A stretch of 64,000 bases of DNA, from assembly GCA_001600875.1 (NCBI GenBank), contig BCLD01000022.1:6364-70363 (forward strand), in the 5' to 3' direction. Shown here piece after piece: positions 43,296-55,683 of this stretch (position 1 is the first letter of the stretch; every line of letters begins with the position of its first letter). The notes beneath the pieces were generated by a model, which was not told the origin of the DNA, did no database searches, and saw nothing but the letters and a program-made list of their open reading frames with translations. Made by a program: the position numbers and the translations under genes. Source of the DNA: Solicoccozyma terricola. Lineage: Eukaryota > Basidiomycota > Tremellomycetes > Filobasidiales > Piskurozymaceae.

Positions 43296-45854
43296 TCATC
43301 GAACAACTGGTCTCGCTTGCAATCCACTAGACGCAGTCGTAGCAGTCCCCGTCCCAGTCGTCCCAGCACCAGCACCAGCTGGTGCTGTCGCTGTTGCTGT
43401 TGCTGTTGCCGCCGCCGCAGCCGCCGCAGCCTCCTCCTTCTCCTCCTGCTCCCTCACCTTCTGCGCATACGCAGCCTCATCACCCGGATGACACGGTGGC
43501 ACCTTGTACACTGCAGTCACATCAGCTGCATTCCTCTTCCCCGTCTCTTGCTCCTCTTGAGCCATCTTCAATAAAAGTCGTTCCCACTCTCGCACAAAAA
43601 TCTGTTTTGTTGGTCCACCACGAGTAATGTAACGCTCGAGTGCGCTCTTGTAGTCGATGAGCGTGACAGTGTCCACAACCCGTGGGAACGTTGGGGGGCA
43701 GCCAGAGTCCATCATGGAGAGGTATGACTTGACGCTTCGGACACCAGCCGCCTTTGTAGATGTAGGTGCTGGTGGCGCCTCCGCAGTCTCCATCTTTGCT
43801 GCACCCAGCTTTGACAACCCGACCTTGCCCTTCCACGCAGCCGACGTCGTCGACGTCGGCGTCGCCGATGCAGCGGACGCAGACGCAGACGCAGACAACG
43901 ACGGCACAGCAATCCCATCCTCGTTACCCAACTTCCTCTTCTTCGCGTTACCCAACAATTTCGCATTCAAAGTCCCTCCAAACGTAGGCGTATCAGCTCC
44001 CGGCATCCATGCGAATGTCCTTTTCTTTCCAACTCCAGCTAGATGTGTGCCCATACTTCGATTCGCTTCACGTACGTCTGGCTCTTTGATCTTCTTCTTG
44101 GCCCCAGCGTCAGGTCGTCGAGAGGCGGCAAGCGCGGCAGCATCATCTTTGGCTTTCTTCGCTGCTTCACGTTGTGCTTTAGCCGCTGCTTTTTCCTCTG
44201 CAGTTTTGGGTCTCGCTTTGGTGGTGGTGGTCGTCGTCGTCGTGGCCGTCGTGGCTTTACCATCGTCGAGCGCGGCGTCGGCGCCGACGGCGACGGCGGG
44301 TGAAGGTGCACCTCCAGTGGTATCCCCCGGAGATTCCAATACGGTACCATGCGATGATGGTCCAGCGATCGCGTTCTCATTCGATCCACTCGTCGTCGTC
44401 ATCGTCGTCGTCGCCGCAGCAGCTGCCATCGACGCCTTCCTCGCTGCCAACTCGTTCATCCTCTGCTTCCTCCTCCTCCTATCCTCCCTCTCCTCCTGTT
44501 TCTGATGAGCTACCAACAACGAATACGTAACGTACGGCTCATCCACAAGTTCAAGCGACCACATCGGTCGTCGTTTAACCCCTGGCGTCTCATCATCAGC
44601 ATCAGCATCAGCATCATCACGAGAGGTCCAATAGGGAGGTGCGGGTGGGTAGGTCGTGTGTAATCGATGATCCTTGATACGGATGAGAGATCGAGCGAAA
44701 TCTTGAAGTACAATGGAAATCGATCGGTCTGAGTAGATTCCAATGAGAGATTCTCCAGCATTGACGCCAACGTTAGCGGCTGGGGGGGGGGGAAGAAATT
44801 CCCTCATCAACCTCGGGTTGTACACAACTGCAACTGCCTTCCCACGACGTAAAAACCCACCAGCTCTCTTCTGCGCTCGCTCCAAATAATCCCGTGAGAA
44901 CAACTCGGGCTGAACATGTCTTGTCGTTGTATTATCCATGATTCCCCGATTAATAGACGGCCTTGGGGTCTGATTCTGCAACGTGCTGGAACCTGAATTC
45001 GCAGGTCCAGATATTGAAGGACGATTGGGAGGAATGACTCCAGATGATAAACCAGTCATCGCGTTACCGTTTAATATAGTCGTAGAAGGTGGAAGATTTG
45101 ATGATCCGATTTTGGACGGTTGATGTTGAGTAGGGTTGGTAGAAGTTGGAGTAGGTTGATAAGATCCCGGAGTTGGTCCGCTGGGGGGGGGGGGGGGGGA
45201 GAGGGGGTATGAGTATTCCTGGTCTTCCTGGAACGGGGTGGGAGGGCCGGCGAGCGGGCGGGCGACACTCACATCGTTTGTGCCACCACACCTTGGGTGG
45301 TGGGTCCACCATACGCTCCCGCGGTCGCGGCATTCGACTGCGGTGTAACTGGACAACGAACAACGTAGATAAGCGTCAGCACTCAACTAAACCTATCTAT
45401 GCGAGGGGGAGATCGGCAAGATCAAGCTGCGCCCCGTGGCTGACAACGCACCACCAGCCATCATTTTCACGTCGGTATCTCCCATCTCCAACGATTGACC
45501 ACCACCACCTCCCCTTCCAACCAGCTGCGAGCTGATACTACCTCCCCCTCCCCCACCTCCTCCTCCTCCTCCTCGGATGGATAGCTGGCTTTGAGGAGCG
45601 TCGATGATGGGTTGCTCAGTCTTGACGGTCAAAGGTGGGGTGTTGATAGAGGTAGGATTATCCGTGGTCTGCACCATTCCCTGGATGAAGCCGGCTTGTG
45701 CGGTCTTTGTCCCAACCGCCTCGCCTCGCGTGGTGGGGATGTCTTCCGTCTTCTGACTGAATGGAGGTGGTGCGTCGTGGATGTGGATGGGTGACGGGTG
45801 ACGGGGGAAGTGGTTGAGTGTACGCTGTAAGCTGAGAGGGAGAGAGTGTGACAT
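43296..45854 (-). CDS. TAF4: TFIID subunit 4-like protein (TAF4)
   Basis: The start is at 45854 (MSHSLPLSLQRTLNHFPRH), followed by a disordered Gly/Ser/Pro-rich N-terminus. One exon is VTPQSNAATAGAYGG, and the main exon then starts after a coding-strand C run (45181-45198). Conserved-looking blocks are a helical region ending DFARSLIRIKDHRLHTTY, then RPMWSLELVDEP followed by KQEEREDRRRRKQRMNEL, then GVGKKRTFAWM, and finally VTLIDYKSALERY. This order (HR-containing helix, PMWS, charged helix, K..WM, vTl.D....LE) resembles the TAF4 C-terminal domain. The assignment rests on pattern only. If correct, it pairs with TAF12 in TFIID. Thr, Ala and Lys tracts are very long. Confidence 0.55.
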
Positions 45855-48699
45855 GGGGCTGTCGTGTCCTGCTGGTTGATTATGAATTGCACGTGACACT
45901 TTTATTCATTTACCACCGTATTCGCCACCGGAGGGAGGTGGCGGGGAGGGGGGGGAGGGGTGGTGGTGAGGAGAGCTCTGTTGGTGGGGGTGGGGTGGGG
46001 TGGGGTGGGGTGGGGGTGCGGCGGCGGCTGCGGCTGGTGCAACGAGGGGAGGGGAGGGTAGAGTCAGGAAGGTAACAACGTATCGGTCCGAGGCAGTCGT
46101 CGTTTGGAGGCATTTCTGCGCCGCCGCTTTGTGTAATATCCGTTGGATCAATCTGCGCCGGGTGAACAATGGGATGGTCAAGAGATGGGGGAATGGAATG
46201 ATCAACATCGAACACCAGCTGAACGCCTGCACCCCACCTCCTGCACCCCACCTCCCCACCTCCCCACCTCCCCACCTCCGCTCCCCACCTTCGGAGCCGC
46301 TCGTTGTGGGAATTTGCTGCACGCGCGTCCGCGAAACTCTATCCACCCAGCATTCACCACCGTCACCGTCAACATCAACATCCCACACACACACTCATCC
46401 TCACAACCACACACACACACACACATACACCATCCTCCTATATCCCCCCTCCCATTCCCTTCTCTCCCGGCCATCATCCATCGCCTCGCTCCCTCCCGCC
46501 CTTCGCTCTACCTACCTACCTACCCCGCCCACCCACCTACATCCCACATTCTCGGATCTGTACCTCCTGCTGTAGGTTCCCTCTGGACCCGTTTTAGCTG
46601 CCGCGTATACCCCAGAGAAGGAAAAAAAAAACTGAATTAATCTTCTCTCTCCTCCCGTTCCATATCCCGTTCGTCAAAACTATTATTGTCGCCTCCGTTG
46701 CTTTCGGATGGGTACCACGCTCCTCGTTCCCATCTCACTGGACAATCATCTCTCAAAACCCCGGCATCTTGACTCGCACCTCGACCCATCGTCGATATTC
46801 GAGCTTAGGCTTCCGTATATCCCCCCCCCCCCCCCTAACGTCTCCAACCACACGTCTCCGTCTTTCGCACCATCCTCTCAACGCGCTCTCGCTCTCCTCA
46901 CCCATTCCATACCGTGGCCTCACACATCCACAACTCGCCTCAAATCGCATCATACATAACCCACACCTCTCTCTCGTCTAATTCTTACCAATAGATCACT
47001 CGCCGATCACCGCCACAACCCCGACGTTGGAACGATTGGAAAGTCTAGGGGGACTTGTTTTCTTTTGGTGGACTTAAGGTCAAACGAAGGCACATAGTTG
47101 AACGGGGACATCTTGGAGAGTAACGGTGTTTTCGGGAAATAACTCGTAAAGTTACTCTCTTTTTCCTCTTTTTCTTTCAAACGAACGGATTTCTCAAAGA
47201 TATCAAGGAATGAGTGCGTTGTATAATGTGAGTGACGTTTTGAAAAAAAAGACAAAGTTCCGAAACGTTTCCCTCGTCTCGTCTGGGAATGCGGTCAAGG
47301 GTCCTCTTCTTTTCTTCCCTGAGCGGAGCAAAGGCAATATCGTCGTTCGCAAGCGCAGCGAGCATTCATTCAGTTCTTGATACATCTCGAGTTCGAGATC
47401 TGCTCTTCTTCGTCTTCCCGAGAAAGACAAAACACTCATCTCTTGGCGGAGCAAACAATCGTCTTGCACGAACGCGTAGCGAGCTGTACTCCATGCGAGT
47501 GTCCTCCGTCCATTCGGGGGGGGGGGGGGGGGGGGTTTCTCATAAACGTCCCCCGTCTGTCTATACTGTACGCACGGGGGCGAGACGGAGACCCCAACTC
47601 GGTGGATGGGGATGAACAAACAACCCACTTGGGAGGAAGACGGTGTAACAAATCCAATACCCGGTACGACGTTAACATCGATGTAATGTCGTGTTGAAAT
47701 CATCAAACCGACAATTGAAAAGCAAGAAGGGAAGGACGGCAAGAGGGAATGGAATGAATAAATCTACCCCCGTCTCGGACGGTCACGTCGATTTCAGCTG
47801 GACGTGTGTTTTGCCGGCGCATGATATCGGCGGACACTTTGCTCCTACCCTGTTGGCAGGTGGCAGGGCATCCCAAGTGTCCTCACTCCATCGCATCGAC
47901 CAACTCGATGTCCTTGACGTCGTATCCGGTCCGGCTCCCGATTGACCACTAGCAAAGCCGATCGGATGTCCTGCAGACTTGCGATACCTCAAAGATCAGG
48001 TATCGTCTGTTCCTATTTGTCCGAATCCACCAATAGAGGAAGAAAAGGTCGCGTTTCGTGCTTTTCGTGCTGCGACTTGGCTGCAAACGCACAGACGGCA
48101 CGCACGCAAAGCTTGCTCTGATAGACAACGATCAGGAGCCGTCTCCTTCAACACGATATACTCTGCTTCTACGCGGTGGATATCGGGAGGATGAAACGCC
48201 ACGGACCTCGGGAAGATCGCTCAACAAACATCCCTAGGGACAAACGACGCGCGCATCGTTCTCCCTCCGACTCCTCTGTTTCAAGGGGATCCGCCGTTCG
48301 TCAGCATGCACATGACTGTGCGCACTCGCTTTATATATGCTCGACTCATTCCGATCGAATCATAGCCTTTCCTTCGTTCTCTGTTCTGTTCCCCCCCCCC
48401 CCCTCTCTTCCCCCATCTCTTTCTGAACATGTTTGTCGATCATTGACTGACCCCAGCCTCGTTTCTTCCTCTTCTCTTCCGCAATTCATTCAATGCCACG
48501 TTACCCCTGTTTATCAACATCTTCAACTCGTAATACACCGTCCGCCCAACCACTCAATTGGACGCCGCCGTACACAAATCGACATCCTACCCCACGTACT
48601 ACCACACTCGTCGACTTTTCAAATCGTCGTGGCCGTCGTCCTTCTTCGCCTCTGATCGCCACACCATCGTCTCGACTTCTACCTCATCCTTATTCAACA
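45855..48699. other. Gene-poor, repeat-rich 2.8 kb before TUP1
   Basis: No ORF here looks like a protein, and most frames are Pro/His/Thr-rich shadows of CA, CCCACCTCC and GGGGT repeats. Seen are GGGGTGGGGT at 45980-46015, CCCCACCTCC units at 46230-46290, CA runs at 46380-46430, a C16 run at about 46820 and G20 at 47516-47535. GCGAGC-type sequence lies at 47320-47490 and C12 at about 48390. A CACGTG at 45890-45895 lies just upstream of the TAF4-like start. The last several hundred bases are probably the long leader and promoter of TUP1. Confidence 0.5.
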
Positions 48700-51590
48700 A
48701 TGTCAACGTTTCCTGGACACTTGACGACATCGCTGACAACACTCACACCACTCACAACACAACAACAATCCCTTCATATCGACGAATCATCAACCGTATA
48801 CTCTCAACGATCAATGATCTCTCCACGCTCACATGTAAATCGACCGCCTGCCTCGGCACGCCAACACCCGCTCTCACCTTTGTCATCCGCTCAACACCCG
48901 TCTGACTCATACCCCACCTTCACTTATCCCCCTCGCGAAACCTTCGGACATCACGTTCTCAATCAGCACCAATCGCTTCCTGCCACTCCGGCTGCAGCCG
49001 TAGGTGGCTCACACGGTCCCATGGTAGTTGGGCCTGGAGGCGGGGCAGTCATCGGAGGTGGCCCGGTTGTAGCTGGCCCAACTGCTCCCGGTGGTTACCC
49101 ACCTCGCATGCCTGGAGTTGAGAGAGTTGTCGAATATCTGGATGTTGTCAAGAACGAGTTTGAGGGATTGCAAGGAGATTGTGTCATCCTGAAGGGTCAG
49201 AGAGACGAGTATGAGACGAAGAGTGGGTGCTGGCCCCGTCCCCCCCCCCCCCCCCAACCCCCCGAGTCTTTCGCCCTAAACTTGAGATGTCCTCGACGCT
49301 GACAACGGCCGTCGCTCCCTGTCACCAGTCAACCAACAGATCCAAGAGGTCGCTACGATTCGACAATCCCTGTACGACTTGGAAAGTCAGCACGCGAAAA
49401 TCCGTGCAGAGTGGGTCGCGGTCCGTGTATTGGAATTTTTTGTCACCTAGCCTGACCCCTTTCGCTTTTTTCGACCAGGTACGAAGCGGAGATCACTCGT
49501 CTGCGAAGAGAGCTCGATGCCCGAGCTGGTGGTCCGTCTAATCATCCCGGTGGCCCTGCACCCACAATCGGCAGTGGCAACGGAGCATCCGCCTCCTTTG
49601 TCGGGGGTGGCATCGGTAGCCTACCAAGCGCTCTTCCCGCCCTCCCTGGTGCATTACCCTCTATAGGCGATAGGGATCGCGAGAGGGAGAGGGTTAGAGA
49701 TGAGCGCGAGAGAGAAAAGGAGAGAGATTACCGCTATTCGAAGATGGACGTTGACGAGAAGAAGCCGAGTCGTAAGTGTGCCGTGCAAATGAGGCTTGGC
49801 TGACGGCAGAGAAACTGAAGGCGACCGACTTTACAGCATATCCAGCCTCTGCGATGCCGCCCATGCAAACTACAGCTTCATCTGCGTCTGCTCGGCCAGC
49901 ATCAACCCCTCAGCCTAAAACTCCTCCCACCATGCTTTCTGATCTGGACCCCGACACTGTCCCACGAGAGCTCAAGAAGGAAGGTTCGGATTGGTTTGCG
50001 TTGTGGAGTCCAAAGGTAAAGAAACAACTGGACGTGAACTTGGTGCACACGTTGGCGCATGAGAGGTGAGTGTATCAGATGAGTGTATCAGACTATTAAG
50101 AGTCGTTTGAATCGCGACTGATGGAACGCGATGTGCCCTCCCCCTCCCCTCTTCTAGCGTTGTGTGCTGCGTTAAATTCTCTTTCGACGGGCAATTCCTT
50201 GCCACAGGTTGCAATCGCACAGCTCAGATCTACGACACAAAGACTGGGCAGAAGACATGGTGAGTCCCGCGGACGATCCGGTGGCAGGCTCTGGCCTAGC
50301 TGACGTGCACTTTGTAACCTAGCGTACTCGTCGACGACGCTGCTTCAACCGCTGGGGATCTGTACATTCGATCTATTTGCTTTAGTCCAGATTCAAAGTA
50401 CTTGGCAACCGGTGCCGAGGATCGTCAGATCAGGGTGAGTGAACGGGCCCCGATGGAATTGTACGGGATTTAACAAAACGTTACCTTTTTCCGTCATTGT
50501 CTCTCGTAGATCTGGGATATTGAGAAGAAGCGTATCCGTCATCTCCTCCAGGGACACATGCAGGAGATCTACTCTCTTGACTTTTCAAGAGACGGCCAAT
50601 TCCTCGTCTCGGGATCTGGTGATAAGACTGCGAAGATTTGGAACATTGAGACGGGGACGTGTGTGTTCGATCTGAAGATTGACGACTTTGTGATGGGTGA
50701 TACTGGGCCCATCGATGCGGGAATCACGTCGGTCGCTCGTGAGTGAAGGTTCAGTTAGGTGTCTCGGATGCGCAAATGTTGATGGGGTTTTTGTTTTGTT
50801 TGTTCACAGTCTCACCCGACTCGAGGCTCGTAGCTGCTGGAAGTCTCGACACTATCGTTCGAGTATGGGATACCGCCACTGGCCAGCAAGTTGAGCGACT
50901 TAAGGGCCACAAAGATTCCGTGTACAGGTGGGTAGTAGGGGCCCGGACCTGGTCTATGACTACTACATCCAGTGATGTCTGACAACTCTCTCTCTCTCTC
51001 TCTTTCCTAGCGTTGCGTTCTCCCCGGATGGTCAATTCCTCGTGTCCGGGTCACTCGATCGATCTATCCGTCTTTGGGACCTCGGTCACATGAAGCGCAG
51101 CCTCGAAAAGAATGGAAAGGATCAGCGATCGGTGTTGAGTGCTAGGGATGGCAGCAACACCATTTGTCAAACGCTCAGTGGCCACAAGGTGAGAGGGGTT
51201 TGTTGATTGTCGCCAGATTTTGGGGGTCAGCTGACCCCCCCCCCCCCCCTGCCCGCCGATGTGTGTTACAGGATTACGTCCTGTCAGTGGCTGTTTCTCC
51301 AGATGGTCAATGGGTCGTGTCAGGCTCCAAGGATCGCTCTATACAATTCTGGAACATTGCAACTGGGCAAGCTCAATTCATGCTGCAAGGACACAAAAAC
51401 TCCGGTGAGTGCACTCATGTGATTGGAATTCATGTTACGCGCAGAATCTCATGCTTTTCTGGTCTTTTTTGTAACTGTGCGGCATCTATCAGTCATCTCC
51501 ATTGACCTGGCAAAGAGTGGGAATCTGCTGGCCAGTGGAAGTGGAGACTACCAAGCGAGGATATGGTCTTACTCGCCTGTGCGAGCTTGA
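48700..51590 (+). CDS. TUP1: WD40 transcriptional corepressor Tup1
   Basis: The chosen start is 48700 ([11 protein letters not shown]), with an in-frame ATG at 48493 as an alternative. A Gly/Pro/Ser-rich N-terminus leads to the tetramerisation helix, [20 protein letters not shown], then [20 protein letters not shown] and [17 protein letters not shown]. Next come a charged linker and the C-terminal beta-propeller. At least seven WD repeats are visible, for example [55 protein letters not shown] and [20 protein letters not shown]. They end [13 protein letters not shown]. Tup1 with Ssn6 represses mating, morphology and metabolic genes. Introns at about 49226 and 51235 have C runs. Identification is firm. 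Confidence 0.95.
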
Positions 51591-51883
51591 TGGTCGATGG
51601 AGGTTGGAGTCGACAGATCACGGTGATGCCGGAGGGAGCGGGGGTGTATAGAGGCGGGATTGTAACTAACTTTTGGGTATGGAGCAATTGGTACCCTGTT
51701 GCCCTGTCGAATGAGGTGGGAGCCTATTGTCATTGTTTGGACGCTTACGTCAGCGACTGTTTTGCCTGTTTTGCCACGAAAAAATGGGACAATCAGCACT
51801 GGTCAGCAGTTGACAAGACAGTTCATACCGACGGCTCAGTTGGCACACCATCTCTCCACAACCACCAGCGAGCAGCACACACA

Positions 51884-54800
51884 ATGTCTGACAAGTTGAC
51901 TCGTATCGCATTGGTGCACGATGACAAGGTGAGTTGGTGCCATCGGCCGGCTGGTCCCTTCCATTATGGCTCACTCCCTGTCCGCCACATACAGTGCAAG
52001 CCAAAGAAATGGTCGGTCGAGATCTGTTATCCTCGCCTAATTCTCCTGATACTGAATATCTTGCAATCCCTTTCATCTACCGGTCCTTCCTTCCTTCCAT
52101 CCTTCCTTGGCCTGCATCTCACAACAGCCGCCAGGAATGCAAGAAATCATGTCCTGTAGTCAAGATGGGAAAGCTCTGTATCGAAGTCACACCCACAGAC
52201 AAAAAAGCATTCATCTCGGAAGAGCTCTGCATTGGATGTGGTATCTGTGTCAAGAAGTAGGTTTGCTCTTCCAACAACTACGTTTTGCGAGCTATAAAAA
52301 AGAAAAAAAAAAACTCAATTTGGCCTCCCCCTCTTTCTACAGATGCCCATTCGAAGCCATTCAAATCTTTAATCTTCCTACCAATCTTGAATCCCACGTC
52401 ACCCATCGATATACCGCCAACTCGTTCAAGCTACATCGATTGCCTACGCCTCGACCCGGACAAGTCTTGGGTTTGGTTGGGACTAACGGTATCGGGAAGA
52501 GTACAGCGTTGAAGATTCTGGCCGGCAAGGTGAGCTATGGAAAGGTGACTTGGGTAGCCCTAGGAACCGGTGCTGATGGATGAGAATCGTGGGTTTCATA
52601 GCTGAAACCGAATCTTGGTCGGTATGATGTGAGTTTTCGTGTGCTGGCAGCTGGCTACTAAGTGAATCCATATGCTGAACGAGTCATTTGGACCGTCTTC
52701 AGGACCCGCCTGAATGGCAAGAAATCCTAAAGTACTTCCGAGGATCTGAACTTCAAAATTTCTTCACCAAGGTTCTCGAGGACAACATCAAAGCCATCGT
52801 CAAGCCGCAGTATGTCGATTTGATTCCAAGACAAATCAAGAAGGAGGGTATGACCGTTGGGAAAATGCTGGATGCCAAAACGGAACGGACGGGAAGTGGA
52901 AGCAAGGAGTCTTTGGCAAAGGAATTGGAGTTGTCTGGTTTGATGGATCGTGAGATTGGTCAATTGAGTGGTGGAGAGCTGCAGAGGTTTGCGTGAGTAT
53001 CAAGGAGAATGATTGTGACGACGACGACGACGTCTTTGGGGTCAAGCTGACTCTTTACTCCTCCTACAGAATCGCATTGGCCATTTGTCAACAAGCCGAA
53101 GTGTACATGTTCGATGAACCTTCGTCCTACCTCGACGTACGGCAACGTCTGGCTGCCGCTCGAGTGATTCGTTCGCTTCTCGTGGAGGATGCGTACGTCA
53201 TCGCTGTCGAGCACGATTTGTCGGTTCTGGATTACCTCTCCGACTTTATCTGTTGTTTCTATGGCAAGCCTTCCATCTACGGTGTCGTAACTATGCCCTT
53301 CTCGGTGCGAGAAGGTGAGTTGGGAGGAAGGTCTCAGATTAGGGGCATCAGAGAGACTTGCTGATGGGTTCTTCCCCCCAAACTAGGAATCAACATCTTC
53401 CTGGACGGCAACATTCCCACTGAAAACATGCGATTCAGAGATGAATCCCTCACATTCAAAATCTCTGAGAACGCCGAAGAAGTAGTGCAAATGAAAACTC
53501 GTCAGATCAAATACCCGGCAATGACCAAGACCCTCGGTGGTTTCCAACTCCATGTCGAGGCTGGAGACTACACTGACTCGGAGATCATCGTTCTTTTGGG
53601 AGAGAACGGAATGGGAAAGACTACCTTTGTGCAGATGTTGGCAGGCAAGACTAAGCCGGATAACGAGTCGGATGCCGAATTCTTGACCCCCAAGGTGTCA
53701 TACAAGCCGCAAACGAGTGAGTGAAGATGCTTGGAAGCATCCCGTGGGACCAGCTCGACTGAGTTCGTATCTGGATTCCAGTCTCCCCCAAGTTCCCAGG
53801 TTCTGTTCGTCAACTGCTGTTTAAAAGGATTCGAGGCGCTTCCATGGGTAAGCTACACACCTCTGGCATTCATTTTGTGACCAACTCTGACTGTTCGTCC
53901 CGTCGCAGACCCTCAATTCCAGAGCGATGTCATCAAGCCAATGCAGCTCGAGCAAATCATGGACCAGGAGGTTCAGACGTGAGTACACTCTGCCACCAAA
54001 AGCAAGATCGGAAATCAACATTAATGCAGCTCATCATACCCATAGTTTGTCTGGTGGAGAGTTGCAACGTGTCGCCTTGGTTATTGCTTTGGGTCTTCCA
54101 GCGGTGGGTCCTGATACAGCCGTGTGGTGGCAACGGATTCTGATATTCTCGCGGTATTTGTAGGACACCTACCTGATCGACGAACCTAGTGCCTAGTTCG
54201 TCTTCTTTACTTCTTGTGGAGACCCACCACAGCACTCGCTAATCATCCCTCCTTGTCTACGCCAGCCTCGACTCCGAACAACGTATTATTGCCGCCAAAG
54301 TCATCAAGCGATTCATTTTGGGCAGCAAGCGAACGGCTTTCATTGTCGAGCACGATTTCGTGAGTGATGCATCTCACGCTTCTGCAAAGGATTTCTTTCA
54401 TTGACATTGTACAACGCGTGACAGATCATGGCTACGTATCTTGCGGATCGGTGCGGTCGCTACTGTTGCCGGTACGCCTCGTGGTGGTAAGCTGACGCTC
54501 TTCTGTCCTTTGTAGTGTTATCGTCTATGACGGTCAACCCGGTGTCAAGGCAACTGCTCGAAGGTGAGTGTGCACTGTGTGCAGCGATAATTTCGTCACG
54601 TTAAAAGACGAATTTGGTTCTCTTCGTACAGTCCCGAAGGCCTTTTGACCGGAATGAACAGTAAGTTGCGCCCGTTTCTTTTCCATCGCGATCTTGCGTG
54701 AAAACTTGCCAATGCCTCCCTCCCTGGTCTTACAGAATTCTTGGCATCACTGGATATTACTTTCCGACGTGATCCTACCAACTTGTAGGTGTATCCGAGA

Positions 54801-55083
54801 TCGAGTAGCCCCGAAAATTGCGAGGGTCCTGACATTTTACTCCTCGTTATCCAGCCGACCTCGAATTAACAAGTTGAACTCCTTGAAGGGTAAGTTGTGT
54901 TGGGCAACGTTGTTGGAGAAGAATAACATCTAATATACCTATTTGACTGCTTTTACAGACAAAGAACAGAAGTGTGCGTGTTGATGCCGCGTCGCCTGGA
55001 GACATTACCTGACAACTTTTCTTTTTTTCTTCTTTCTTCCTACAGCGAACGGAAGCTACTTCTTCGTTGGAGACGACGAGTAG
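51884..55083 (+). CDS. RLI1: ABCE1 ribosome-recycling ATPase Rli1
   Basis: The start is ATG 51884. Two Fe-S cluster motifs lie at the N-terminus: [15 protein letters not shown], then [19 protein letters not shown] domain 1 has GTNGIGKST and [10 protein letters not shown]...DEPSSYLD, and domain 2 has GENGMGKTT and [10 protein letters not shown]...DEPSAYLD. The protein ends [12 protein letters not shown]. Rli1 splits 80S and post-termination ribosomes with eRF1. Notable splicing is present. A 17-nt microexon at 51995-52011 encodes the second half of the first cluster motif. Its donor is GTCGGT. The intron before YLDSEQR uses GTTCGT. At least ten introns are present, more than in most fungal orthologues I know. 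It lies 293 bp downstream of TUP1 on the same strand. Confidence 0.95.
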
Positions 55084-55683
55084 AACTCTTCCTTATTCCG
55101 CTCGTTCCGATGGCGTGCCTGGTCCCCGCTGAGCGATAATGTCGTCCTCCTGGAGTCAAACAAGTGACCATGCTGTCCTGTAGTAGGACGTGTCGGTGTA
55201 GCTGTCCCGAAGCTGGCCTGGAGGTAGGGATATCGGACTTGTAATCTGTAGTTGGAGGAGGAGGAGGAGGAGGTGGTGGTGGTGGTGGTGATATTGGTGC
55301 TGGTGGTGGTGGGGATGCTTTTATTATTTCTCACGGTGACCACCCTTCATACCCCTGTTTCAGTCATGGCCCATCACCCCGTCTATCCATCCATCTATCC
55401 ATTCATCCATACATCCCTACATCATCCACATCATCCACATCACCATCACCATCCACCGTTCATTACTACAACTACAAGTCCGAGACCATACCTGTCGCTC
55501 CACCGATCGACCAACAGTCAACTCCGCGCACAATCGACGGGGAGCTTTCCCTTTCTGCAATCTCCTCTTTTCAAATCACCTCATATCCGCTTCGAACAGC
55601 ACGTCGCATCCTATTCAACGGCGTCTTAGAGGATCCAAGTCTACCTTGAGAAATTAACATTCGGGTCCCACCCATTTATCACC
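55084..55683. promoter_or_regulatory. Region between RLI1 and DHH1
   Basis: About 600 bp with a GGT/GGA trinucleotide tract at 55257-55310 and CATCCA-type repeats at 55385-55460 on the plus strand. It should carry the RLI1 3' end and the DHH1 promoter and leader. No gene is supported. Confidence 0.5.

Noticed and set aside
43657..44505. Long plus-strand frame rich in Ala, Val and Phe
   Set aside because: It is the antisense of the low-complexity TAF4-like gene, whose minus strand has consistent codons and motifs.
47203..47742. Minus-strand frame of about 180 codons
   Set aside because: Its composition changes abruptly, it crosses a G20 run and repeat-like sequence, and it has no recognisable motif.
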